Shown one piece after another: positions 41,618 through 50,672 of a stretch of DNA of 64,000 bases. The DNA comes from Paenibacillus sp. JDR-2 (GTDB lineage Bacteria; Bacillota; Bacilli; Paenibacillales; Paenibacillaceae). How positions within the stretch are numbered: the stretch's first letter is position 1; each line of letters starts with the position of its first letter. The notes under the pieces are model-generated. The model saw nothing but the letters and a program-made list of their open reading frames with translations. It ran no database searches and had not been told where the DNA came from. The DNA lies in the NCBI RefSeq assembly GCF_000023585.1, contig NC_012914.1:2433001-2497000 (forward strand), read 5' to 3'. The position numbers were made by a program, and so were the translations under genes.

Positions 41618-44600
41618 TTAATATTTCTCGCCGCTGGAGGTGCTTCGTTCCACGATGATCGTTGTTTCGGCTTTGATGGACGGATCATTCGTATAAGAGA
41701 CCGTAACCTTTACGGTGCCGGTTTTAACGCCGGTAACGCGGCCGCTGCTGTCTACCGATGCAATCGATGGATTGCTGGAAGTCCATTGCAGATTTCCTTT
41801 AATGTTGGTTTTGCCTGCGGCTGGACTGGAAGCAAGGGCAGTAAATAAATCCTTGGATTTGCCTACCTGGATCCGATAAGTCGTGTCGAGCCGGAGAGTT
41901 ACCGGTTTGACGGTGACTTCCTGTTCGGCAGAGTAGACCTTTCCGTTCTTCGTATGAACCGTAACCTTGATTTTCACTTTACCTGCTTTTTTACCGGTAA
42001 AGGTCAACGATTTGCTTGTGGTGGAGCCTTTCAAGTCGGCCTGGCCTCCTGTATTGTCTGGGACTGTCCATTCATAAGAAGTAATCTCATCGCCAGATGC
42101 TGTTGGCAGGTTTACAGACAAGGTCCCGTCTGTTCCAAGCTCAATTGTGCTTGGTCCGGAAATGACAGGGATCGGATCAATAACCTTAATAACCGCGATT
42201 CCCGTCACTCCGCTGCCGTCCTGCGCCTGAGCCGTAATGGCAGCTTCCCCAACGCTAACAGCTGTAACAAGACCGGAGCTGTTGACGGTTGCTACGCTGG
42301 AATTGCTGCTTGGCAGCCAAGCAACCGATTTATCCGTTGCGTCCGTTGGACTTATGACAGGATTAAGCTGATAGGTGGAGCCAACGATCATAGTTGTGCC
42401 AGTCAGAGTAATGGAAGTTACCTTTTTAAACACGGTAATGCTCATTTCTTTTGTATACGTGCGATTCTGATCGGTTCCAACCGAAAGGCGGACGGTAGCA
42501 TTACCTACGCTTTTGCCCGTAACAGAAACAGTGCTGTTTGTTGTTCCGTTTAAACTAATGTAACTCGAGCCGTCTTTAATACTCCATTGGTAGCTTGTAA
42601 TCTTTTCATAATCCGCGGTATATAGGTTGGCCGACAGGTTAATGGAATCGCCTGATGCGACGCGGTCCTGACCGACAATGTTAAGACCAGGTACAATGGC
42701 GGTTACCGCTGCCGTTGCGGTTAATCCGCTGCCGTCCGTTGCTCTAGCGGTAATATGTGCTGTTCCCGCCGCTATACCTTTCATGATGCCCGAGCTGTCC
42801 ACGGTTACGAGGTCCGGGCGATCCGATTCCCAAATATACGTTGAGCTATAAGTTGCATTAAGCGGCGCATAGGTTGGAATCATTCTCCGGCTGTCTCCAA
42901 CAAGCAGTGTAGAATTGGTTAAGCTAAGCGAGGTTAATCTCGTAACCGCCTCTAGAACGTAACTAGGGAATGTCAAGGTTCTAGCGGACTGCTGGCCAAT
43001 ATCGTTAAAGGTTAGTGCCGCGTTTTGAAGCGGGTATAAGCCGTCAGCCGTTGGCTTCACTCCGATCTGGAAGGACACCGGCGAAGCGATATAACTGTTG
43101 CCGTTTAAGGTGTACGTAATGGTAGCGAGAGTTCCCGAAACGGTATACCCGGTTGCTGCCGTACCGGTTTTCGTCCAGCCTGACGGGAGACTGGTTACTT
43201 CCAGCTTTGCAGGCAAGGTTTCGCTGAATGCAATGTTCGTAATCTTCATCTTGTCAGCGGACAAGGCATCGCTTGACGGAATCGCCTTTGGCGTAACGGT
43301 ATAAGTGAAAGTAGCCGTTGTATTCGTCTGTACCCGATTATCCGTTACATTGCTGGATACCGTACGGCTTAAATCGATATTGGATTCTACCTTTACGACC
43401 TTTACATTAATCGTTTGACTAACTTGAGCACCGCTCTTATCCTTTGCGATAATCTCGACCTTCAAGTCACCGCCGTTTGGAAGCGGGTTAGCAATCTGTT
43501 GGTTAATTGTACCGCCGGAGAGCATGGTTTTGTCTTTGAAAATCTCGTGAGATTGACCGCCGTAAATAAAGTTTACGGTTGTTTTCAACTCACGGTCCGC
43601 AAGGTCAAAGTCATCGACCTGATAGTTCAGCAAAATATTTTGATAGGACGGAATAAAATTATTGCTTGCCGAATTGTACTCTATCGGCGAGTTAACCGTG
43701 AGTTGAGGAGCATGGTTAGAGCCGATATACGCCCGGTACATGGTATTGACAAACAACTGCTGCTCCCAGTCCGGAAATTTGGAGTTTGTATGCCCGGAAC
43801 CGGAGTACGTTACATTCCCTTTGGAATAAGTGTAGTAGGAGTTCCAGCTGTCGCCGGAAGTCCGTTTGCCGCCGCTCATGTTATACCAAGGGATAACGGT
43901 CGCATCTTCCAAATCAAGCGTGTAATACTGGTTATGGGTAGTGGCTACATTCGTCGTATTACTTAACAGGAAAGGGAACTGCGTTAACAAGCCGTCATTC
44001 ACTTTTTCGGTTGTAGTGGAGGACTCCGGTGCCCCGAGACCAAGGTCCGTTCGTGGAGCAATCTGACCGGTAATAGCCTGGAATTTATTCAGCCAGTTGC
44101 TGCTGTTCGAATTGCTGCTGTTATAAATCGTATCATGGGTAAACATGACGCTTTGCCCTGTGTTTTTGAAGGCGATTACGGCTGCCGCGGCATCGTCGTT
44201 AATTGGGGCGTTGTTGTTGTAGATATCGCCAAAGCCAAAGATCAGCATATCGTATTTGCCGTTTAAGGTTTTATAGCCCGTGCTGTTGAACGTGTTCATA
44301 TTCATGACGTCAATGCTGATGCTATAAGCGTCTTTGGTATTGCCGGATGTCGGAACGAGATACGATGAACTCATGTTGTTCGTACTGTTTAATGTACTGG
44401 CATTGCTGTCGTTAGGCATAACTTGAAGAACCTTGATATTAATCTTCTGATCCTGGAAACGGTAAACCCCCGAAGCATAATCCTTCAGCTTGGTATTGAA
44501 ATCCACCGCTTCAAGCCGCCAATATTGAATGCCGGAATAACCCTTAGGCAGCGTGTAAGAGATGGTTCCTGATGCACTATCTACCTGTTTGGCAGCTACC

Positions 44601-45850
44601 ACCTGTTCAGCGCCAAAAGGAAGGGAACTATCCGTACTGATGTACAAATTAAGTTCGATATTTTTCTGGCTAATATCGCCTACGTTATCAATCGTGTAAT
44701 TGAAGCTGACCGTGTTTCCTGCAATGTATTTATTCGCCTGATTAGCCGTATACTCGGTTGGCTTGCTTGTGACGGTTAGCTGTGGGCGAATATTGGCTTT
44801 CTCCAGCAGATTGGTCTTGCTCATAAAGTTCGCCGCGGAAGAGATGTTGGATGAATCCACGAAGATAGCGTTTGCCGTGCTTCCGTCTTTATAGGAAAGG
44901 AAGTTCTTCTTCAGCAATGCTTTGGAGCTAGAGCTTAAATCCGCCTGATACTCGATGCCATTTTTCGTGGAAGAATCGTTGTAAAAGATAACCGGTAGAC
45001 CTTTATTAATGAAATCAATCGTAATCTCGGTAGCCTTCAGCTGCGTGATATCGTTCTGAATACTGCTTGTGTTGTGGTTATTGCTTTGCGTTGAACTGCC
45101 TTGGGATTGCGCGCTAAGCAGGGACATGCTGTATGGCGTCTTTGCGTTGTTGTTTTTGTCAACCAAGGTGCCTTTTCCTATGTATACCGCATCGTATTTA
45201 CCGTCCAAATCATCGCGGGATGCAACAAATTCCTTCATGCTGTATGTATCGACGGTAAACGGAACGGGGGAACTGCTGCCGAGTATGGAGGAGAGATCCG
45301 ATGTTCCTGATTCGGTTACTTCCAGAATCCGAATGGAATCGCGGAAGGAGGAGAGCTTAAATTTCTGAGAGTTTTGAATTGTAGTAACGCTGCTTAGACG
45401 CAGATTATTATTTGATGAAGTTGTGCTCATATATCTGCTCTTGCCTAAAGAGTAGAAAGAAACGGTTCCGTCGGAGTTAGTTGTAATCGAAAATTTCTGG
45501 TTATCGTTCGTATTGGTATCGCTGCTTGCGGTCAGCGAGCTGTTGTTGCTGCCTACCGTTAGATATTTCCCCGTATTATTCGATTTCAAAGTGTAATAGC
45601 TGCCTGACTTAGCCAATACGAAAAGCTCTTCTGTCCACGCCTTATCCGAGTCGGCAACGGGAGTAGAGTTGTTTGACGTTACCCTCACGTATTTGCTTTT
45701 CTCGACCGATTTCAGCGCAACAAGCCCCAGGTCGAACGTATCCGCAGCTTCAGCCTGTTTCACCGGGAAGCCTATAAAAGCAAAAAGCGATGCCAGGAGA
45801 GTAACGGCTAAGGTAATGGAAATTCTTTTCTGAAAATCAACTAGTTTCAT
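41618..45850 (-). CDS. Giant secreted multidomain protein: beta-trefoil, DUF5057-like domains, Big_2 repeats
   Basis: 1,410 residues. Signal peptide cut after KQAEA (about 35). Residues about 40-168 resemble a fascin/RICIN-like beta-trefoil (VEKSKYVRVTSNN, SGSYYTLKSNNTGKYLTV, SLGKSRYMSTTSS). Two Rossmann-like DUF5057/glutamine-amidotransferase-like blocks follow, near 170-320 (DGKYDAVYIGKGTL, KGLPVIFYND) and 475-740 (NGKYDMLIFGFGDIY, GQSVMFTHDTIY). The C-terminal half is Ig-like, with at least three Big_2 modules (WESDRPDLVTVDSSGIMKGI; LPSSNSSVATVNSSGLVTAV; TSSNPSIASVDSSGRVTGV). No sortase or S-layer anchor is seen. Lies inside the pilus locus on the opposite strand; TAGGAGGATAGG precedes the ATG. 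Surface adhesin or carbohydrate-related role is possible, not shown. Confidence 0.85.
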   Translation of the reverse strand: MKLVDFQKRISITLAVTLLASLFAFIGFPVKQAEAADTFDLGLVALKSVEKSKYVRVTSNNSTPVADSDKAWTEELFVLAKSGSYYTLKSNNTGKYLTVGSNNSSLTASSDTNTNDNQKFSITTNSDGTVSFYSLGKSRYMSTTSSNNNLRLSSVTTIQNSQKFKLSSFRDSIRILEVTESGTSDLSSILGSSSPVPFTVDTYSMKEFVASRDDLDGKYDAVYIGKGTLVDKNNNAKTPYSMSLLSAQSQGSSTQSNNHNTSSIQNDITQLKATEITIDFINKGLPVIFYNDSSTKNGIEYQADLSSSSKALLKKNFLSYKDGSTANAIFVDSSNISSAANFMSKTNLLEKANIRPQLTVTSKPTEYTANQANKYIAGNTVSFNYTIDNVGDISQKNIELNLYISTDSSLPFGAEQVVAAKQVDSASGTISYTLPKGYSGIQYWRLEAVDFNTKLKDYASGVYRFQDQKINIKVLQVMPNDSNASTLNSTNNMSSSYLVPTSGNTKDAYSISIDVMNMNTFNSTGYKTLNGKYDMLIFGFGDIYNNNAPINDDAAAAVIAFKNTGQSVMFTHDTIYNSSNSNSSNWLNKFQAITGQIAPRTDLGLGAPESSTTTEKVNDGLLTQFPFLLSNTTNVATTHNQYYTLDLEDATVIPWYNMSGGKRTSGDSWNSYYTYSKGNVTYSGSGHTNSKFPDWEQQLFVNTMYRAYIGSNHAPQLTVNSPIEYNSASNNFIPSYQNILLNYQVDDFDLADRELKTTVNFIYGGQSHEIFKDKTMLSGGTINQQIANPLPNGGDLKVEIIAKDKSGAQVSQTINVKVVKVESNIDLSRTVSSNVTDNRVQTNTTATFTYTVTPKAIPSSDALSADKMKITNIAFSETLPAKLEVTSLPSGWTKTGTAATGYTVSGTLATITYTLNGNSYIASPVSFQIGVKPTADGLYPLQNAALTFNDIGQQSARTLTFPSYVLEAVTRLTSLSLTNSTLLVGDSRRMIPTYAPLNATYSSTYIWESDRPDLVTVDSSGIMKGIAAGTAHITARATDGSGLTATAAVTAIVPGLNIVGQDRVASGDSINLSANLYTADYEKITSYQWSIKDGSSYISLNGTTNSTVSVTGKSVGNATVRLSVGTDQNRTYTKEMSITVFKKVTSITLTGTTMIVGSTYQLNPVISPTDATDKSVAWLPSSNSSVATVNSSGLVTAVSVGEAAITAQAQDGSGVTGIAVIKVIDPIPVISGPSTIELGTDGTLSVNLPTASGDEITSYEWTVPDNTGGQADLKGSTTSKSLTFTGKKAGKVKIKVTVHTKNGKVYSAEQEVTVKPVTLRLDTTYRIQVGKSKDLFTALASSPAAGKTNIKGNLQWTSSNPSIASVDSSGRVTGVKTGTVKVTVSYTNDPSIKAETTIIVERSTSSGEKY

Positions 45851-45909
45851 AGTCCTATCCTCCTATTTTTACATTCTCTTTACTTAGTTCCATGTGCCTA
45901 AAAAACTTC

Positions 45910-45937
45910 TTGAAATCTAGTAATAATGCGCTATAAT
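45910..45937 (+). promoter_or_regulatory. Sigma-A promoter of the pilB operon
   Basis: TTGAAA (45910-45915), 16-bp spacer, TATAAT (45932-45937). The leader to the pilB ATG is about 155 bases; no recognisable riboswitch consensus was seen in it. Confidence 0.75.
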
Positions 45938-46101
45938 CAGTTTAAGTCAGAGGGTCGATAGATGCAACAATTAATATAATAAATATTGCCAAAAATGGTT
46001 CCGTGGTCTAGAATTCTGGGTATAAAGGACCTAGTTTCGACTGATTTTATATCGCATTAATTTGCAAACGTGAAGATATAAGAGAATGGGGCTGTTAAGA
46101 G

Positions 46102-47766
46102 ATGGTGGCTATTAAGAAGAGACTAGGAGATTTATTGGTCGAGAGCGCCATAATATCCGAGGAACAGCTGCAGAAGGCGCTGCTAGAGCAGAGCAAATCC
46201 AAACAGAAGCTAGGCGACTTGCTTATTGCGCAAGGATACATAACGGAGCAGCAACTCATTGAAGTGTTGGAATTCCAGCTTGGAATCCCGCATGTTAGCT
46301 TGTATAAATATCAGATTGATCCGGAAATCACCCAGATCATCCCCGAAAGCATGGCCAAACGCTACCAGGCGATACCGCTTCAGAAGGACGGCGGCAAGCT
46401 GATGGTGGCAATGGCAGATCCTCTCGATTATTTCGCGATTGAAGAGCTGCGCATGAGCACAGGCTTCCGAATCGAACCGGCTATTTCCAGCAAAGACGAA
46501 TTGCAGCGGGCTATCGCAAGACATTACGGTCTGCAGGACTCCATGAGTCAAATGATGATTGATCTTCCGACACAGGAGGAGATCCGCGAGACTGAAATTA
46601 CCGATGAAGATTCCCCCGTCGTACGGCTTGTGAACCAGATGATACAGCAGGCGGTACAGCTTAGAGCCTCTGACATACACGTTGACCCGGGTGAGACAAG
46701 CGTAACGATACGTTACCGGATTGACGGAGTGCTGCGCACGGAACGGGCTTTGCCTAAGCAGATGCAGGGCTTTATTACGGCAAGACTCAAAATCATGTCC
46801 AAATTAAATATCGCCGAGCGGAGGCTTCCGCAGGATGGCCGGATGAAGATGCAGTTCGAATTCAAGACGGTGGATATCCGCGTCGCTTCATTACCTACTA
46901 TTCATGGCGAGAAGATCGTTCTCCGTCTGCTTGACCTAAGCACGGGAGTTAAAGCGGTTGACCAGCTTGGCTTCAACAACCATAACGTCCAAGTGTTTAA
47001 GGAAATGATTGAGCGGCCATACGGCATTCTGCTCATTACAGGTCCAACGGGCAGCGGCAAAACAACTACCTTGTATTCCGCGCTCAGCCACTTAAATGAA
47101 GAGGATACCAACATCATTACCGTCGAGGATCCGGTTGAGTATCAGCTCGATGGCATTAACCAGGTGCAGGTTAATCCGGCAATCGGATTAACTTTTGCGA
47201 CCGGTCTACGCTCGATCCTTCGTCAGGATCCCAACGTCGTCATGGTCGGCGAGATCCGGGACACGGAAACCGCGGAGATTGCTATCCGCGCCTCCCTGAC
47301 CGGTCACTTGGTATTGTCCACCTTGCATACGAATGATTCCGTCAGCTCGATTACGCGTTTCCGGGATATGGGGGTTGAGCCTTACCTAATCGCTTCATCG
47401 CTTATCGGAGTTGTCGCACAACGTCTTGTCCGCCGGATATGCAACGATTGCAGGGAAGCACAAGAGGCTACCGATCAGGAAAGATTGTTCTTAAGAAGCC
47501 GGGGGATTCAGTCGCAGACCGTTTACCGAGGCAGAGGCTGCGGGAACTGCGGCAGCACGGGTTATCGCGGCAGGGTGGCTATTCACGAGGTTTTACATAT
47601 TAATAACGAGATTCGCGAGCTTATTACTTTAAACGGTTCGTTAAGCGAGCTTCGCGAGGCAGCAGCCAAGCAGGGGATGATCCAGCTGATGGACGACGGA
47701 TTGGAAAAAGTTACACGCGGCATTACGACGCTGCAGGAAGTTCTCCGCGAAACCGTGGCCAATTAA
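46102..47766 (+). CDS. pilB: Type IV pilus assembly ATPase PilB with MshEN-type N-terminus
   Basis: 554 residues. The N-terminus carries two tandem MshEN-like motifs, KRLGDLLVESAIISEEQLQ (about 6-25) and KLGDLLIAQGYITEQQLIE (about 36-54), a fold known to bind c-di-GMP in MshE and some PilB proteins. The hexameric ATPase domain has Walker A GPTGSGKTTT, Asp box TVEDPVEYQ, Walker B NVVMVGEIRD and His box HLVLSTLHTN. A zinc-binding tetracysteine follows (CNDC and CGNC). It powers pilus extension from the cytoplasmic side. First gene of the run pilB-pilT-pilC-pilin-pilD-pilMN-pilO. Ribosome site before ATG 46102 is weak. Confidence 0.93.
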   Translation: MVAIKKRLGDLLVESAIISEEQLQKALLEQSKSKQKLGDLLIAQGYITEQQLIEVLEFQLGIPHVSLYKYQIDPEITQIIPESMAKRYQAIPLQKDGGKLMVAMADPLDYFAIEELRMSTGFRIEPAISSKDELQRAIARHYGLQDSMSQMMIDLPTQEEIRETEITDEDSPVVRLVNQMIQQAVQLRASDIHVDPGETSVTIRYRIDGVLRTERALPKQMQGFITARLKIMSKLNIAERRLPQDGRMKMQFEFKTVDIRVASLPTIHGEKIVLRLLDLSTGVKAVDQLGFNNHNVQVFKEMIERPYGILLITGPTGSGKTTTLYSALSHLNEEDTNIITVEDPVEYQLDGINQVQVNPAIGLTFATGLRSILRQDPNVVMVGEIRDTETAEIAIRASLTGHLVLSTLHTNDSVSSITRFRDMGVEPYLIASSLIGVVAQRLVRRICNDCREAQEATDQERLFLRSRGIQSQTVYRGRGCGNCGSTGYRGRVAIHEVLHINNEIRELITLNGSLSELREAAAKQGMIQLMDDGLEKVTRGITTLQEVLRETVAN

Positions 47767-47785
47767 GTTAATGCTTACGAAGCAA

Positions 47786-47836
47786 GAATCACCACATTAG
47801 CTTTTTTTTGCAATCCATTTATGTGGTCATTCTTTT
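47786..47836 (+). other. Stem-loop in the pilB-pilT gap, adjacent to the pilT ribosome site
   Basis: GAATCACCACAT (47786-47797) pairs with ATGTGGTCATTC (47821-47832), 11 of 12 positions. The loop of about 23 nt contains eight T, and TTTT follows just before AGGAGG. It could attenuate transcription or reduce pilT translation, altering the extension/retraction balance. Confidence 0.55.
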
Positions 47837-47848
47837 AGGAGGACAGCC

Positions 47849-48892
47849 GTGTTTAACGAACTTATTCTGAATTGGCTAAAGCAAGCCTATGAGCTCCGGG
47901 CATCGGATTTGCATCTGTCGGTTGGCAATGTTCCCGTATTCCGGATTAATGGAGAACTCCATAAGATTGGTGATTCCGTCATTACTGCACAAGCTGCAGA
48001 AGCAATGGCCTTAAGTCTATTGTTAAGCGAGCAGACGGATAAGCTCCGCTTGAAGGGAGAGGTAGACTTTTCCCTCGCATTGCCTGGGTACTGCCGATTC
48101 CGGATCAATGTATACAAGCAAAAAGGATACATTAGCCTTGCCGCCAGAACGATCCCGACTCAAATCCCGACCTTTGAACACCTCCAGCTGCCACCGTCTT
48201 TGGCATCACTATCTGAGAAACATCAAGGGCTTATCTTGGTGACGGGACCAACGGGAAGCGGAAAATCCTCGACGCTTGCCGCCTTGATTGATCATATTAA
48301 CCGGACGCAGGCGAGACATATCGTAACCCTAGAAGATCCTATTGAATTTATACATGCAAGTCATTCTTCCATCATTGATCAAAGAGAAGTTGGCCAGGAT
48401 ACAAGCAGCTTCTCGAGTGGCCTTCGCGCAGCGCTTCGGCAAGATCCCGACGTCATTCTGGTTGGCGAGATGCGTGATCTCGAGACGATTTCGGCGGCTA
48501 TTACGGCAGCGGAGACCGGGCATCTAGTGCTGGCAACCTTACATACTTCCGATGCTCCGCAGACGATTGACCGGATCATTGACGCGTTCCCGGCCCATCA
48601 GCAAGGACAGATAAGGACTCAGCTTGCTGCCGTACTCGTTACCGTGGTTTCGCAGAGGCTGCTTCCGAAGCGGGGAGGAGCAGGCAGAGCATGTACAACA
48701 GAGATTCTGGTTAATACGCCTGCAGTCTCCAACCTGATCCGGACGGATAAGGTGCATCAGATTAAAAGCATCATGCAGACAAGCCGTGCCCAAGGCATGC
48801 ACACGCTGGAAATGTCCGTGAAGGAACTGCTTCACTCCGGCATCATTCATCCATCTGCGGCTAAGCCGTATATGGCGGAAGGAGGTCTCTAA
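47849..48892 (+). CDS. pilT: Type IV pilus retraction ATPase PilT
   Basis: 347 residues. N-terminal PAS-like domain (ASDLHLSVGNVPVFRINGEL, the usual PilT start), then ATPase core with Walker A GPTGSGKSST, Asp box TLEDPIEF, Walker B DVILVGEMRD, His box HLVLATLHTSDA and the AIRNLIRE-equivalent region SNLIRTDKVHQIKSIMQTS. It depolymerises pili for twitching. GTG start 47849, 6 bases after AGGAGG. Its last base overlaps the pilC ATG. Family length is about 345, so it is complete. Confidence 0.94.
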   Translation: MFNELILNWLKQAYELRASDLHLSVGNVPVFRINGELHKIGDSVITAQAAEAMALSLLLSEQTDKLRLKGEVDFSLALPGYCRFRINVYKQKGYISLAARTIPTQIPTFEHLQLPPSLASLSEKHQGLILVTGPTGSGKSSTLAALIDHINRTQARHIVTLEDPIEFIHASHSSIIDQREVGQDTSSFSSGLRAALRQDPDVILVGEMRDLETISAAITAAETGHLVLATLHTSDAPQTIDRIIDAFPAHQQGQIRTQLAAVLVTVVSQRLLPKRGGAGRACTTEILVNTPAVSNLIRTDKVHQIKSIMQTSRAQGMHTLEMSVKELLHSGIIHPSAAKPYMAEGGL

Positions 48893-50100
48893 TGCCGCAA
48901 TTTGCCTATCATGTGAAGACAACCGGAGGCAAGCAGCTGCAAGGCAGGCTGAACTCCATGGACAAGTCGTCGGCGGTAGAGGAGCTGCGCAAGCGCGGGT
49001 TGACGGTACTGTCCGTAGAAGAGATACGCAAGAGTGTACTATCTACCGAGATTTACATTGGCAATCCGGTAAAAAGCATTCATTTTATCATTTTTTGCCG
49101 TCAATTCTCAACGCTAATCCGGGCAGGGGTAACGATTGTAGAAGCGACAAACATCCTTGCCGCGCAGACCGAAAGCAAACCGCTTAAGAAAGCGTTGGTC
49201 GATGTAAGCTCGGCTCTTCTAAGAGGTATTCCGTTCTCGCAGGCGGTTCAAGAGCACAAGCGGATTTTCCCGCCGTTATTTGTCAGCATGATCCGTGCCG
49301 GTGAAGAGACGGGGGATTTGGAAGGCACGCTTGACCGGTTAGCACTATTCTTCGAAAAAGCCCATACGACCAAAGAGAAAATCAAATCAGCAATGACCTA
49401 TCCGGCGGTTGTAGGACTGATGTCCATAGCTTCCGTTATTTATTTGCTGCAAGGCGTTGTGCCGCAGTTCGTCACGATGTTTGAATCGTTTGATACCGAG
49501 CTTCCAGCTATAACGAAGATTGTATTGGCTTTGAGCAAAAGCATGTCCCATCAATGGTATTACTGGGTCATATCGCTAGTTGTCCTTATTGTGGCCTATC
49601 AGATATACAAACGTACGGAGCGGGGCCGATATGTGCTGGATTATGCCAAGCTGAGGGTGCCGATCTTCGGCAAGCTGGCCCAAAAAGGCGCAATTGCTCA
49701 AATGTCGAGAACGCTCTCCTCGCTGTATGCAAGTTCCGTGCCGGTGCTTCAATCTCTGACTATTGTGGAGGAGGTGGTAGGCAATAAAGTGATCGGCGGA
49801 TACATAAGGAAATCAGGAGAGTCGTTGCGTCAGGGGAATTCCTTGTCGGAGCCTTTTAAGAAGGCATGGGTATTCCCTCCGCTTGTGACGCAGATGATTG
49901 CGGTTGGGGAAGAGACCGGTTCGCTTGATCAGATGCTGGCCAAAATCGCGGACTTTTACGAGATGGATGTCGACAACACGGTCGACCGTCTGAAGTCCTT
50001 GATCGAACCGCTGCTTATCGTTTTCCTTGCAGGGGTAGTCGGGCTGATCGTTATGGCGATTATTTTACCGATGTTCACCTTGTATTCCAGTGTCCAGTAA
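48892..50100 (+). CDS. pilC: Type IV pilus inner-membrane platform protein PilC
   Basis: 402 residues, GspF/PilC family. Two homologous cytoplasmic four-helix domains, each with FCRQFSTLIRAGVTIVEA... or MSRTLSSLYASSVPVLQS motifs, followed by helices with GEETGDLEGTLDRLA and GEETGSLDQMLAKIA, and three membrane helices (about 168-192, 218-238, 367-392). It couples PilB/PilT ATPase action to pilin movement. One-base overlap with pilT. C-terminus IILPMFTLYSSVQ is typical. Confidence 0.94.
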   Translation: MPQFAYHVKTTGGKQLQGRLNSMDKSSAVEELRKRGLTVLSVEEIRKSVLSTEIYIGNPVKSIHFIIFCRQFSTLIRAGVTIVEATNILAAQTESKPLKKALVDVSSALLRGIPFSQAVQEHKRIFPPLFVSMIRAGEETGDLEGTLDRLALFFEKAHTTKEKIKSAMTYPAVVGLMSIASVIYLLQGVVPQFVTMFESFDTELPAITKIVLALSKSMSHQWYYWVISLVVLIVAYQIYKRTERGRYVLDYAKLRVPIFGKLAQKGAIAQMSRTLSSLYASSVPVLQSLTIVEEVVGNKVIGGYIRKSGESLRQGNSLSEPFKKAWVFPPLVTQMIAVGEETGSLDQMLAKIADFYEMDVDNTVDRLKSLIEPLLIVFLAGVVGLIVMAIILPMFTLYSSVQ

Positions 50101-50169
50101 TACCATGGGGTTTACAAGCAAGACAACATAGAAGAGACAAAAAGCCAAATATTTTAGGAGGAAACCAAC

Positions 50170-50601
50170 ATGTTGAAAAAAATGATGAAACGTCTGAAAA
50201 AAGAAGAAAAAGGCTTTACTCTGATCGAGCTCTTGGCTGTAATCGTTATTCTTGCTGTGATTGCTGTGATTGCGGTTCCTTTGATCGGTAACATTATTGG
50301 AAACACGAAGACTAAATCTGACTTGGCTACTGCCCGTCAAATCTATGATGCTGCACGTCTATGGGCTACAGATACAAATAATGGTGATTTGGGAACTACA
50401 GATATTAAACTCAGCACTTTACAAACTGGAGGATACTTAGATGCTCCACTTTATTTGCCAAGCACCAAGAACGCACTAGATCCAGAAACTACAATTATTG
50501 ATGTAAGTAACAATGCTTCTGGAACTTATATTACACTATCTACTGGATCAGGTACTACGGATGACGTTCCATTTACTAAAGCTCAAATTTTAGCTCAATA
50601 G
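50170..50601 (+). CDS. pilA: Major type IV pilin
   Basis: 143 residues. Leader MLKKMMKRLKKEEKG is cut before Phe16 in G|FTLIELLAVIVILAVIAVIAV, with Glu5 present. The N-terminal helix (FTLIELLAVIVILAVIAVIA and following LIGNIIGNTKTKSD) packs the filament core; the remaining 85 residues form a small globular head rich in Thr, Asn and Asp (ATDTNNGDLGTTDIKLSTL) without Cys. TAGGAGG is a strong ribosome site, suited to an abundant subunit. The head-coding part is visibly more AT-rich than pilC and pilD, suggesting diversification. A stem-loop follows the stop. Confidence 0.93.
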   Translation: MLKKMMKRLKKEEKGFTLIELLAVIVILAVIAVIAVPLIGNIIGNTKTKSDLATARQIYDAARLWATDTNNGDLGTTDIKLSTLQTGGYLDAPLYLPSTKNALDPETTIIDVSNNASGTYITLSTGSGTTDDVPFTKAQILAQ

Positions 50602-50615
50602 ATTCTATTAATAAT

Positions 50616-50641
50616 ATTGGGGAGGTTCAATCCTCCCCAAT
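50616..50641 (+). other. Stem-loop after the major pilin gene
   Basis: ATTGGGGAGG (50616-50625) and CCTCCCCAAT (50632-50641) form a perfect 10-bp stem, loop 6 nt, no long T-run. Likely protects the pilin transcript and reduces read-through to pilD. Confidence 0.7.
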
Positions 50642-50672
50642 AATCTTTAATAAACCGAAAGCGAACCCGCCT

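Noticed and set aside
45938..46101. Possible c-di-GMP riboswitch in the 155-base pilB leader
   Set aside because: Pilus operons in Firmicutes often have one, but I found none of the conserved GEMM-I or GEMM-II core blocks in this stretch.
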